Below, one piece after another: positions 45,060 through 55,698 of a DNA stretch of 64,000 nt; the stretch's first letter is position 1, and each line of letters opens with the position of its first letter. The position numbers and the translations under genes were made by a program. Source of the DNA: Patella vulgata. Taxonomy: Eukaryota > Mollusca > Gastropoda > Patellidae. The notes under the pieces are model-generated. The model did not search any database. It had not been told where the DNA came from and was given only the letters and a program-made list of their open reading frames with translations. The stretch is taken from the NCBI RefSeq assembly GCF_932274485.2, contig NC_065883.2, forward strand, positions 45,788,539-45,852,538. Direction: 5' to 3'.

Positions 45060-45866
45060 AGAAATCGGCTACATGCAACCCATTTGCATGCGCGACGACC
45101 GCCTGTTGTGCCTCCATTAACTCGCCAGCACATGGCAAACTGGCGTCAATGGTGTAGGCAGCGTAGAAATTGGGGTAATGGTCGATGGGTGCGTGTAATG
45201 TTCTCAGATGAGTCCAGATTTACTCTGGATTTCACCGATAGGCGTGCTCGCGTTTCGAGGCGTGTAAATGAGCGTCATGCTAACGTTAACGTCAGACAGC
45301 ATTAATGATTCGGGCGTGGGTCTGTTATGGTGTGGGAGGAATCACTATGACTGGCAGAACGGACTTGCATATTGTTCAAGGAAGGATGACCACACCCTGG
45401 CACCGATAGTTCTGCCCTTTGCTCAACGTGCAGGTCGACGTTTCATCTTTCAAGATGATAATGCCCCTGCCCACCACGCTCGTGTCGTGAATGACTACCT
45501 CCAGCATCACCATATTGTCCATATGCCTTGGCCAGCCATGAGTCCTGACCTTTCCCCTATAGAGCATGTCTGTGACATGATCGGGAGACGTGCTCGTCGA
45601 CGTCAACGTCAACCGACAACACTGCGACGAATTGCTGAATATCTGAGGATTGGTGGAGCAATTAATTACTCATTATTAAGACAAAAATGTATCTCTTTGC
45701 GAGGGAAAAATGGTGCCGTCAGATAAGCCGCCCATATGAACTGTTTATTCATGTGTAAGCAATTGGCCTGTTATTAACATACACTGGTTACTTCTAATAA
45801 AAACAGCAGTGCATTTCCGCAGTTTTGTATTGTTTCTGAATATCCCCTACTTTTTTTAAGAGTATA

Positions 45867-47813
45867 TATATAACTTCTTATCTGAAACGATATTACTTAT
45901 CTTGCTTTACAACTGCAGTATAAATCCGTAATTTTATTGTGGTTTATTTCAATATGAAGTTTGTGCGGTGTCTGACTTTACGGCATCGAAGGCCAACATA
46001 ATATTGTGGAAAAAATTGAGGCCCCTCTGTAGAACTCCCTTTGATAAATCATCGGCATATGGCAAAAAACACACGGCAATATAACCAGGAATGCGAGACA
46101 TTCAGCCGTCATATCGGAAGTAAAGGTTGGGGGGCCTATTTATTTTTCACATTTTTACATTTCCAATTCTATGATGTCATTTTATAATATAAAAAAATCT
46201 AATTCAAATATGAAAATTATTCTACTTCTAACAATCAATGTAAATCATGAATGGGCTCCCAAAATATAACGATATTAAAAATCGGATAAGAATCAAATGG
46301 TGGGCCCCTCTTGTATTTCGTAAACGATCAAATTTGTTTACAAATTTGTCATACTTTTCAAGCGCTTTACATTTACTTCTAGCCTAACGTGGGGGTCATG
46401 ATACAGACTAGGTCAATTCGTAATGCAGAAGTACAAGTTCTATGTGAACACCAACACGCATTTACAAAATGGAAAAATGGGTCGCAGCCATAGAGTTATA
46501 TATAGAAACGTGACTCCCATGCCAACAACATTAAAGGTTTGCGCCCGCATGGAGCGACGGCCGCCATGTTAGTTCCGGGGAGGTTGAAAGTAAATACCTG
46601 GATGTTCACTATGTTATCGCATCATTCAATCTGTGTCCAACTGCTTTAAAAGGTGCACACATATTAAATCTTTAAATTTTTGCTTACCCAAATATTTATT
46701 GTGTAATAGAAATAATAATAAAGATCCATGGAATGACTTGTCTCCGGGCCCATCTTTAACTTGAAGGTTATAGAACCATTTAATTTGACAGGTCAGCGAT
46801 CTCGACCGTAATGTCTCTACGTCAACTTCACCTTCACTTTCTCTCCTAATATTAATCTTTTAAATTAGTGCGATGTCCCCGATATTTTTTATTTATACAG
46901 TAAATTTGTGAAATTGTTTTAGAAATTTGTGGAACTAATTTATACAGAGTGAAGAGAAATGATTTTTTTTAAACAATAAAAGTGAATAGAAATCAATAGC
47001 CTGCAGAATTATATATATGGCCTATGTACCGGTATTTTTATTTAGTTGTTAATCATTTTATTTTAGAAAATTAGGGAATGAAAAATGAAAAAAACATTAC
47101 TTAATAGACTACGTAAAATCTTGTATTTCTACTTACCGGTATTTATTTATTTGTTAAGTATTTTTAGAAATTTACTGAACTGAAAAAGGAAGATAAATTA
47201 ACAGCCTGCAGAGAAATTAATATTTTTAGACCAATAGGCCTAAAAGTCAACATAACTTATTAACCTACAGAAAATGTTGTATTTGCATTAATCAAATTGT
47301 TAATTATTTAAGAAAGTTATGGAACCTTGATTTAGAAGTATTATTACACAACGAACTATGTACGTAAACACTCTTTTACAACTTTCCTAGCTCTAGGCTT
47401 ATGTATCCCGACACTGATTGAGTGCTTATATTAGACCTACGAGTAATTATTTATATCAGGAAAAAACACAAGCTGAAAAAACACAAAATAACTCCCAAGT
47501 TGAACACAAAAAAGAATATTATTTTTAAAATAAAAATTTAAAAAAGCGTTTTGAAAATATCAAATGTCAAAAGGCCTAGTTGCGTGGGTATGGGTTTGGT
47601 TGTTTTTGCTTGTTGGTTTTTAAAAATATTAAAATGTATTATATATTTCTTACAAGGATTTAGACCTTCTTTTACTTTAAAGTGGCGTTTAGTGTGGGTC
47701 CTCACCTAAAGATAATGACATAAATCGACTGTCATTGACGTTGTTTACACTGACAGCTGAGTTGGACACTATAACCTAGTGTCGGAAAAATGAGCCGATT
47801 TTTCATAGATCTA
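45867..47813. other. No gene seen
   Basis: AT-rich, apparently single-copy sequence with scattered TAGGCCTA motifs. The first bases continue the tandem unit that was cut at 41561. Confidence 0.5.
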
Positions 47814-47815
47814 TA

Positions 47816-48020
47816 CACTGAAAAAAACTTGTGTTGGATCTCAACACAAGTACTTGTGTGAAAATTATTCTACACAAAACTTGTGTTGTTTTGCATTGCA
47901 TTAACACAAACTTGTGTTCTTTTTAATGCATTACACAATTAATGTTGTGTGGGTTTTTTTTCATATAATTAACACAAGTAATGTGTAGACCGACAATAAA
48001 TATTTTGTGTTTTTTGAAAA
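47816..48020 (+). repeat. Left subterminal array of ACACAAG / CTTGTGT motifs
   Basis: About ten motif copies, direct and inverse, such as ACTTGTGTTGG, CAACACAAGTACTTGTG, ACAAACTTGTGTTC and TAACACAAGTAATG, in about 200 bases. Confidence 0.8.
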
Positions 48021-48039
48021 TTGAACTCCATACAAAGTC

Positions 48040-49536
48040 TTAATTCGGGGGTCCACAAGTATAAGAAAAGTATTTTTTTTACTCAGACGATATAGCCAGA
48101 CAGACTTGAATGCTAATTGGTGTTTAGAGGTCTGTAGTTAAAATAAAGTTGTTGATTAATTTATTGACCCAATAAACTGGTAGATTAAGGGATTGCATAA
48201 TAGGCCTGGTGAGCATGCCCGGTGTGATTTTAACAATTGACTCTAAATGCGTTGACAAAAAAATGGGTAAAACTCTTATTTATGTAATTGGTTGATAAAA
48301 TCTACGTACTATAGACTACATTTTGTCTGCGATATCACCTCGGTGGAAGCGGGCGTTAACTAAAGCTATTTCACACACATACATTTACCATTAACAGCGT
48401 GCTGAAATAGTTTTTGAGTAGTGGTATGATTGACAAATGTAATGGTCACAGACAGAGAATATAAGACCGCAGGTTTGTAAATATTTTTAAAAAAAATAAT
48501 ACGATGTATTTAATTTAGCTTTGATATTTGTTTCTATGTAAATAAGTATTTCGTTTTCTAAAAAAAAAATCCCCGGAAGTTCATGTTCACCGCGGGGACA
48601 GTGACAAAATTTCGGCATGTTATAATTGAATCTGTCTATTTTTCCTGAAATCGTGCTTAATTAACATTAGTTGTTCGGAGGTAATACTCATTTTACAGAA
48701 TCACATTAAACCAGAAACGGCTCGACTTGAGCCAGCCAGCAGGTAAGAATCTGTTTTGAAATTATACCTAGGTAGAGCGGATTGATTTGGCCGGGGAAGA
48801 ATCGATTATAAACATTTGGGCAAGAGTAGACATAAACCCGAGCACGGACTAGAAAATAACTTTTTACACTTTTCTGTTAGTTGAAATGTTATCTAATTTC
48901 TGTTTTTAAAAAAAAACAACAAAAAAAAAACTCTCTTATCAAATAAGCAGATATTTTCACCACACACTCCGTTCAACCTCTGTATAATATTATTTCACTG
49001 ATTCAGTCACAGTTAAATCAGTGTCGGTGGACGTTTCTGTTTAATTTCATTATTTTTTCCAGTCAGTGATGCTATATGTGAATCTTTCCACCTTCCAATT
49101 TTAAACAATTATTGAGAATTTACCAAGGACTCCATTGTCATTGATTCATTGAAGAAACACTGGTAACGATTTCATTTTATTTTTATATTTTCTTTTTTTT
49201 ATTACCAATGTCCTACAATTATTAGTGTATGTGAAGATAAAGTATTTATATGGCACTTATATACATGTATTATGTATGCAACAGAGACAGAGATGGAAAT
49301 GACATAAACAAGGCCTTACATGTACTTGTATTTGCCGAATCAAGTAGTCCAAGATGTGTATCTATTTCCTATGCATACCGGTAATCAACTACGACGAGTA
49401 GCCTACTTCTGTTTCCACCTTCTCCCCACATAGTGCCCCATTCTACATGTATTAAGAATAATTGGTATGTTGTGTAATATTAATTCTGCCTGAAGAGTTG
49501 TTGTAGAATGGGTCCTTATCTACTTACTCGCGCTAG
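48040..49536. other. Interior of the CACTG-ended element; no gene
   Basis: AT-rich filler with A and T tracts. I see neither coding sequence nor a clear repeat. Confidence 0.45.
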
Positions 49537-49700
49537 GTCGTTTCGGGACTACGGTATATGGTTAAATTTAATATGAATACTTCCTTTGCGCGTAGGGTGA
49601 TTAGAAAAAGGAGGAAACCAAATAAAGGACCCAGAGAAAATTCAAGAGGTTGGAAATGAAATGTGTTTTTATGGCACGTCAGCTCCAACCGGGCTATATT
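49537..49700 (-). mobile_element. SINE family 1 remnant joined to a SINE family 2-like tail
   Basis: On the minus strand CCAACCTCTTGAATTTTCTC, CTTTATTTGGTTTCCTCC and AGTCCCGAAACGACCTAG follow the family-1 3' half. Immediately beside it GGAAATGAAATGTGTTTTTA resembles the family-2 tail. Confidence 0.5.
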
Positions 49701-50009
49701 GCGCCAAACATATGGTGAATATTACGAGACAGGCTAAATTATATCACAGAAAAACATAATATGCATAAATAAAAACAATATCACAGTTAGTAAAATTAAA
49801 AATAAAATACAACTTTTATGCTTATAAATATTGCGGTAAATAGTATTGTCGCTATTCAATTCTAATAGAAAAGATTGTTGTAATGCTATTTTGGAATCTA
49901 AAATTCAGTTTAGTATAGTAAAACTGTACACGTACATGTATGAACACAGACAGAATCTTAGTTAGATATAACTGTCTCATCTGTGGCAAAGCAAACGAAC
50001 ACATGAAAT

Positions 50010-50378
50010 TAAAGCCTAGCTTAGGCATGGGCCTGAGGGGCCCAGGGCCCTGCGGATTAGGGGGCCCCGCGGTTCATGGCAAAAAGAGAAAAAAATCAGA
50101 GGAAAGTTTCCCGGAAATTGATCAAAAGGCACGAGGGCAGAGACTGAGCTATCCCTCAATCTTCTCTGTGTAGTACCACAGACTTGTATGCCATTCGGAA
50201 CTGAATAGATTCCGTATATGATCATATATTATGTAATTATTCTTGTATTACAGAACGTTTAAATGTGTGCTACGCATGCGTGTCATTCAAAAAGGGTATG
50301 AAATAATCTTTTTGTCGCGTTAGGGACCCCGCAATTCTAGTCAAGCCCAGGGCCCAGCTCCGATTAAGCTGGGCTTTG
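50010..50378. mobile_element. hAT-like MITE with 8-bp target duplication
   Basis: The 8-bp direct repeat CATGAAAT lies at 50002-50009 and 50379-50386. The ends TAAAGCCTAGCTTAGG... and (inverse) CAAAGCCCAGCTTAATC are imperfect inverted repeats of about 60 bases, GC-rich in an AT-rich setting (GGGGCCCAGGGCCC). The 369-bp size, 8-bp duplication and lack of coding sequence fit a hAT-type MITE. Confidence 0.72.
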
Positions 50379-50386
50379 CATGAAAT

Positions 50387-51388
50387 AAAACAAATGTAAT
50401 TAAATGAAATTAGAAATGGCTATTGATATTGTGGAAGCGTTTTCTCACAGAGCTTGGTAATTAGACAAAGGCTATGTAAGTACCACGCATAATTGTTTTT
50501 TGAATCAGGAACTGGTTCTAAATGTATACACTTGGTAATCTAGTTCTTCTTTTTGGGGCAATGTCTAGGGCTCTGCCATTTCAAATACGATCAACATGAA
50601 ACTCAGGAGGCTTGTTTGGTTGATTTTCTTAGAGTTTTGATATATAACGTCAATACTATAAGATGGATGCAATGTTACACCCTTTCATAACAAATATTAT
50701 AAAGCGTTCAAATACATGAATTTGTAAAACATAAATAATATCATATTATTATACTGTTTGCAATACTGTATTCACAGTTGCCTTAGTGGAGCTAATTGAT
50801 AAATCAAATGATTATTTTTTCATTGTTATTATCATTGGCTTCTGACCCATTGATGCATAATAATCTGCCTGGGTCTATAATTGGAAAAGGCACAATAAGT
50901 ATTATGCAAAGTTGAAACAATAGAGAATCAACATGTGGCAAAATGAGTTGTTTATTTAAATATTCTGAACCATAAAAAGTATATTTATTGCCTATTACAA
51001 TGTATAATATTTTTTTCAGACTAGAGAGCATTTGATGTATGAAAAAAACAACAAGAGAACTCAACTATATACCTTTTGATGATTATTAAGCCATCAAATT
51101 ATTTTATGATTTTGAAAAAGAATGTAGTGAATGTAAAAGCAATTAAGTTACCGGTTGCATTTGGCCTGTTATTTAAATATTTTATTTTTGTTTTTAATGT
51201 TAAATATCCTTCCCAAACACAATTATATTTTAATTTTATGTAAAATATAGTCTGTAAAGTGACCTATAAATCACTAAGAATTTGGTCGGAAATCATAAAG
51301 TATTAAATAGGCATTATCTCGAAACCAAATGCAGATCGAATATACAAAGAATTACAAAAAAAACCTGAGGTGACTTTCCCTTGCTTAT
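50387..51388. other. No gene seen
   Basis: AT-rich interior sequence of the CACTG-ended element without recognisable content. Confidence 0.45.
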
Positions 51389-51420
51389 GAAATGAAATGG
51401 GATTTAACATCCTACTTTTC
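51389..51420 (-). mobile_element. SINE family 2 tail remnant
   Basis: On the minus strand AGTAGGATGTTAAATCCC and CATTTCATTTCAT match the end of the family-2 SINE. The rest is missing. Confidence 0.55.
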
Positions 51421-51521
51421 TATGTTATGAGGGTATTTCTGCCCTGGTAGTTAAGGTGACTTTACCTCGCTTATAAAATAAAGGGGGGTGTGTGTGGGAG
51501 GGGGGGTGTGTGGGAGGGGGG

Positions 51522-51650
51522 GGATGGTTAGGACGTGTGGGCTGTATCATAAGGTCTGTCATTGAGTCAAGTGGCGTGATTTCGATTCCGCGGTTGTACG
51601 TGACAAGGAGTAGGGTTGCCTGTCCAACCTCGTGGGTTTTCTCTGGCATT
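51522..51650 (+). mobile_element. SINE family 1, 5' half
   Basis: The A box region ATGGTTAGGACGTG, TCATAAGGTCTGTCATTG, the B box region GTGATTTCGATTCCG and ACCTCGTGGGTTTTCTCTGG follow the family order, then the match ends abruptly at TTAATTTAATTG. Confidence 0.75.
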
Positions 51651-51819
51651 AATTTAATTGTTCATATAATTTTATGAATCAATAATCTTTTAATGAATAA
51701 ATAATAATTTAGCACAAAATTATTGTCATGTCATTTATCAAACATTACAGTTAAAACAGAACAAAAGGAGGGTCTGCATGGTAAAGGCTGCTATACTGGA
51801 TATAAATTGGTTAAATACA

Positions 51820-52078
51820 ACACAAGTTTTGTTGGTGGTTATACACAAGTTTGTATGAACAACACAAGTTTCATAAATTTTAACACAAGTTTCAAAAATG
51901 TCAACACAAGTTTTAGAAATTCCAACACAAGTTTCAGAAATTTTAACACAAGTTATGTGTAGATTTTCACAAAAATTTCAACACAAGTTTGTGTTGTTTT
52001 ATAAATTTTAACACAAGTTTTGTGTTGTTTCAACACAAGTTTGTGTTGTTAAATAGAGACACAAGTATTTTTTCAGTG
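51820..52078 (-). repeat. Right subterminal array of AACACAAGTTT motifs
   Basis: More than ten copies of AACACAAGTTT spaced about 20-25 bases, ending in inverse pairs such as AACACAAGTTTGTGTTG next to the terminal repeat. The frame 51723-51962 (NTSF repeats) is a by-product. Confidence 0.85.
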
Positions 52079-52084
52079 TATGAT

Positions 52085-53384
52085 AAATCAATCTAACCTG
52101 CCGAAACGCTATTCCACTAATACAAAATTCGTGCGTTAGCAGCGAAAACAGCAGTAACTGTCTGGCATATTGATCAAACACGAGTTTTATAAGAACTATA
52201 AAGATGGTCAACGTCCATAATTTTCTTAAACAAATAAATAAATAAAAACCCAATTATTAAAGTAACGATGCGCATTTATGTTGGCCTACTCAAATTGATT
52301 ATTCATTATTTAATAAAGAAATCAAAATACTAATATCCCTGCTTGGATTCAGTCGGATTTAAAAGAGGTCCACCAATAAATTTTCGCGGGCAAAAAAGCG
52401 GTAGGCTTATTACATACACTGTAATTCAATTCCCGTAATATTTACGACTAATTCGCTGGCAGCTAGGTTGCCAAGATTTTGTCGATTTTACGGCCTTACC
52501 GTAATTTTTACAACCTTAGCGTAATTGGTCACAGATTGTTCGTAATACCTTGGCAAACTAGCTGCCTGTCATTTAGTCTGTTAAAGATCTGTTAAACACT
52601 GTAGCCTCTATCCCATTAACATGCCAATAGTGGACGGACGGACATGAGTGACATTAGTGTGGGAGTATAAAAATATACAAAAGATGAAATATAAAAAGTT
52701 TTAATATAAGAATACGTTTTCAATGGAAACGCAAAACATTTTAAAATGGAGAAATTTATAATTAGCAAAAGGCACACCTGCTATAATAGGTTGATAAGTT
52801 TCGTGAAGATACGATGAAATATGCTCCAGATTAAAAATTGTATACCAAAAACCAAGTCAAATTTGTATCCAAAAGAAACGGAAAATAGTTTAACCCAAGA
52901 CATCTCTAATTAGCTCTAAAATCGGTTGCTATATGTACAAAGTTTCAAAAAGATAACTTGAGTGGTTTATGAATACAAATTGCATACCAAAAACTAATTC
53001 AAATTTTTATCCATGGAAATGCATAACAGTTTCAATCCGAGAAATTTCTAACTAGCAAAGCCACAACTACTATAATAGGTTAATGTATCTACTCAAACCC
53101 ATTAAAAACGCAATGCCTATTGCGTGAAATATTTCTGGTAAACGTTTTCTTGGGAATTCCTATCTTATGGCACATAGGTGAGCCTTGTGATGGGTCTCTT
53201 TTTGTGGAGTTCTGGGTTTGAATCCAATATTAGTTCTCGGTAATGATCTTTGTTCGTGCAAAAGCAACCTTTGTCTTTTTTCACGATTTTAAGCAGTCCC
53301 ACGTCACACGTTTTGCACGTGCATTCATTGCACTCTGGCCCTTTAAATACAAATCAAAATTTCAACATTCATCACTTCGGAAAA
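52085..53384. other. No gene; diffuse degraded repeats
   Basis: Between 52740 and 53080 a degraded unit containing 'TTTCTAATTAGCAAA', 'ACTATAATAGGTT' and 'AAGTTTC' recurs about three times. A similar stretch is at 35130-35220. The last part (53300-53384) is probably the leader of the Tc1-like element that follows. Confidence 0.45.
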
Positions 53385-54010
53385 ATGCCACGCCTTACAC
53401 AAACAGGAACAGAGCTATTGGCATGCTGAATCAGGGGGCTTCACATGTAGCTGTCGCCAGACACTTTGATGTCCACCCATCGACCATTGCTCGCCACTGA
53501 AAGAGTTGCCGATCGACCCTGACCTGGAGCGCCACCTGTAACAACCGCTGCTCAAGATCGCCACATCCGACCACAGCATCTGTGCAACGGGTTTCAGTCA
53601 GCTACTGTTACTGCCAGGGGAACGGTTGGAACACGGCAATGTCAGATCATCCCTCAAACAGTCCGAAGGCGCCTGGCTGCTCTTTGGTTACGTTACCGTC
53701 GACCACACCAAGGTCAAGTCCTTTTGCATCCTCGTCGACTTGCCAGACAGCAATGGGTCGCAAATCAGGGGTATCTGCACAACACACCATGGCGAAATGT
53801 CATTTTCTCGGATGAATCCCGATTCAACCCCAGTTGTCCTGATGGACGTCATCGTATCTACCGACGTCGACATGAACGCTTTGCTCGTAACTTCGTGCTG
53901 GAAAGGGATCGTTGCGGGGGAGGTGGCGTCATGGTTTTCGCCGCTACCAACGGCAATTTTCGGTCCCAGTTGGTGGTGGTCCAAGGCAATCTCAACATCG
54001 TCTATAGTAT
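53385..54010 (+). pseudogene. Tc1-like transposase, family 3, 3' half missing
   Basis: It begins MPRLTQTG, then in a shifted frame 'RAIGMLNQGASHVAVARHFD' and 'VHPSTIARH' (helix-turn-helix), later 'RNVIFSDESRFNPSCPDGRH', 'YRRRHERFA' and 'GGGVMVFAATNG'. The first catalytic Asp is present; the second Asp and the Glu are missing because the copy stops at about 54010. Several frame changes. This is a different Tc1 lineage from families 1, 2 and 4. Confidence 0.85.
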
Positions 54011-54039
54011 TTAGGAATACAGTTCACTCAAGCATTATT

Positions 54040-55698
54040 ACACAAGGTTAGTCTAGAGTACAAACTTTTCAACTACATCCAAATTCCGAAATAGAGACAG
54101 CCAAAAAGATCCAGAAGAGAGATGGCTTCGAATCAAAATGATTCAAATAGTATAAATGATTTTCTTGATAATGTCTCAAAGGACGATGGGTCGTTACGAT
54201 CATTTATTGGTGAATTGTTCAAACGTGAAGTGATAATGACCCAAATTGTACACTTAATTCAACCAAAATTAACCCAAGATTTAGTTAGCCGCATTTACCT
54301 CTTAGAAATTAGAATTGATGAACTTGAACAATATTCTAGAAGAACATGCCTTAAATTCAGTGGTATTAGTGAGGGAGCTGGTGAAAATACAGATAATCTC
54401 ATACTTGATATTATAAATAACCATGTTTAACAGTTAACCAAATCGGTCGTACACACAGAGTTTGATCTCGTAATAAAGATTACCACAGAGATATAATTGT
54501 TAGATTTATCAGCTACAGGGATCGTGCTGCAGTATATGGCAATAAAAAGAGGCTAAAACAATTCAACATAGCAAATAAAACAAAAATCTTTATTAATGAA
54601 GCCTTGACACATAGAAAATCATAGCTGTATAAAAAGACACGCGAACTCTTCAAACTGAATAAAATAAAATAAAAACTGCTGGACATATGACGGTCGAATA
54701 TATGTCAGAAATCTAAATGATGACAAAAATATATTAATCAATTGTGAAGATGACATCAATCAGTTTTATGATACACCGATCTCCTGTCATTGAATAGTGC
54801 ATCAGCCATGTTAAACCAACAAACAGCTAGATCAACTTTATCCGTATCCACAGCTCAGCCCGTTAATACGACAACAGTCCTTGTTAGATAAAGTTTTATT
54901 TACTTCTACACCTAATCCAAAACCGAATGAAAATGTTAAATAAGGTTGATTATAAATGATCATACAAGTAAATACTTAACATCAACATGTTATGTGCGCC
55001 ACAGAACTTCCAAATGTATTTTAAATGCAAAAATGCATGCTGCTTACTTAAATTCCCCAAACTTTAGTCGTTTGTAACTTGATTACTATTAATTTACAAA
55101 GATTTAATAATTACTCAGCATGAACGAAATAAAAGTAGTGTTGAATGAAAGATGATAATATATCAGATACTACTATATCTTGATGAAAGTTCTCTTAAAT
55201 TATTGAAGTTAAACAAAAAACAAAACAAAACAAAAAAAACCTTATTGTACTAATACAACGATGATATTGTAGTTATTGACACAACCTATTATAGCTATAT
55301 TGACCATCTTATTACGAACTAGGATCAATTAAATTATACAAAAATATTGTACTACACAGTATTCTACAACAATGAAAAGTATACTCTGACATTGAAAATA
55401 TTTGTGATATTGATCAAATAGTACACTTTTATGCAAGAGTCCCTGTTATTGTAGATGTAAGTTCCATTGGATTATATTAAAGAATATTTAGATTACTTTA
55501 CCTACTTACATATATGAATAGACCCCCCCCCCCCACACACACACAGATATATATCTTAATATTATTCGACTCCAAAACTTGAAAGAAAAAAAGAAAGTAA
55601 TTTAACTGTTGGAGGTGTAAACTCATACCTCGATATAATTATGAATTGGTTTGACATTGTAAATACTGTTCTGGTGTTTTCTTTATTATCATGTAATA
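54040..55698 (+). mobile_element. LINE fragment with ORF1, third LINE type
   Basis: ORF1 starts at 54122 (MASNQNDSNSINDFLD) with a coiled-coil region and 'LEIRIDELEQYSRRTCLKFS'. In other frames follow 'DYHRDIIVRFISYRDRAAVY', 'TKIFINEALTHRKS' and 'YDGRIYVRNLNDDKNIL', the order of an L1/CR1-type ORF1 RNA-binding protein. The rest to 55698 is too degraded to read. An endonuclease piece at 59590-59783 may belong to the same element, separated by Tc1 insertions. Confidence 0.65.
54122..54790 (+). pseudogene. LINE ORF1 protein (coiled coil, RNA-binding), broken
   Basis: 102 residues are open from 54122; the remainder is readable only by changing frame twice. The motif 'RIDELEQYSRR' marks the junction of coiled coil and RNA-binding fold in this class of ORF1. 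It is unlike the ORF1 at 9012 and the one at 25120. Confidence 0.7.

Larger units (their letters stand above)
41893..45725 (+). pseudogene. Tc1-family transposase, family 2, interrupted
   Basis: The N-terminal part (41893-42171) has the helix-turn-helix ('RAVANMLIVSQSVISRQW') and GRPR linker (RSGRPRTTT). After the insert, 45060-45725 continues with 'RVMFSDESRFTLDF', 'FIFQDDNAPAHHARV' and 'SPDLSPIEHVCDMIGR', so all catalytic residues remain. Frame changes at about 42170, 45300 and 45400, a deletion in the C-terminal part and the insert itself inactivate it. Confidence 0.9.
41562..45864 (+). mobile_element. Tc1-like transposon, family 2, both ends present, split by a 2.85-kb insert
   Basis: The left end TACTCTTCAAAAAAAAGTAG and the inverse right end (TAAGAGTA at 45864) are bordered by TA on both sides. 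Without the insert 42206-45059 and its duplicated 10 bp the element is about 1.44 kb, the normal size. It is itself inserted in the second unit of a tandem repeat. Confidence 0.92.
47816..52078. mobile_element. CACTG-ended non-autonomous transposon (CMC-like) with subterminal repeat arrays
   Basis: The left end CACTGAAAAAAACTTGTG and the right end ...TATTTTTTCAGTG are inverse to each other, bordered by TA (or TATA/TATG) on both sides. About 200 bases at the left and 260 at the right are packed with ACACAAG / CTTGTGT in both orientations. CACTR ends plus subterminal motif arrays are the form of the CACTA/Mirage/Chapaev group, where the transposase binds such motifs. No transposase is present; the interior holds a hAT-like MITE and SINE pieces. 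Confidence 0.68.

Noticed and set aside
49940-50173. 77-residue frame with a CxxC and a Gly/Pro-rich part
   Set aside because: Most of it lies in the end of a hAT-like MITE; the CxxC is by chance and nothing continues it.
51723-51962. 79-residue frame with NTSF repeats, as if a repetitive secreted protein
   Set aside because: It is the translation of the AACACAAGTTT array at the end of the CACTG-ended transposon; the repeat is explained at DNA level.
47816-52078. Assignment to hAT from the CA..TG ends
   Set aside because: No 8-bp duplication flanks the ends; only TA or an imperfect TATA/TATG. The motif arrays fit the CMC group better.
53582-54051. Four overlapping frames on both strands as separate genes
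   Set aside because: Only the pieces with VIFSDESRF and GGGVMVFA make sense, as a frameshifted Tc1-like transposase; the others are shadows.
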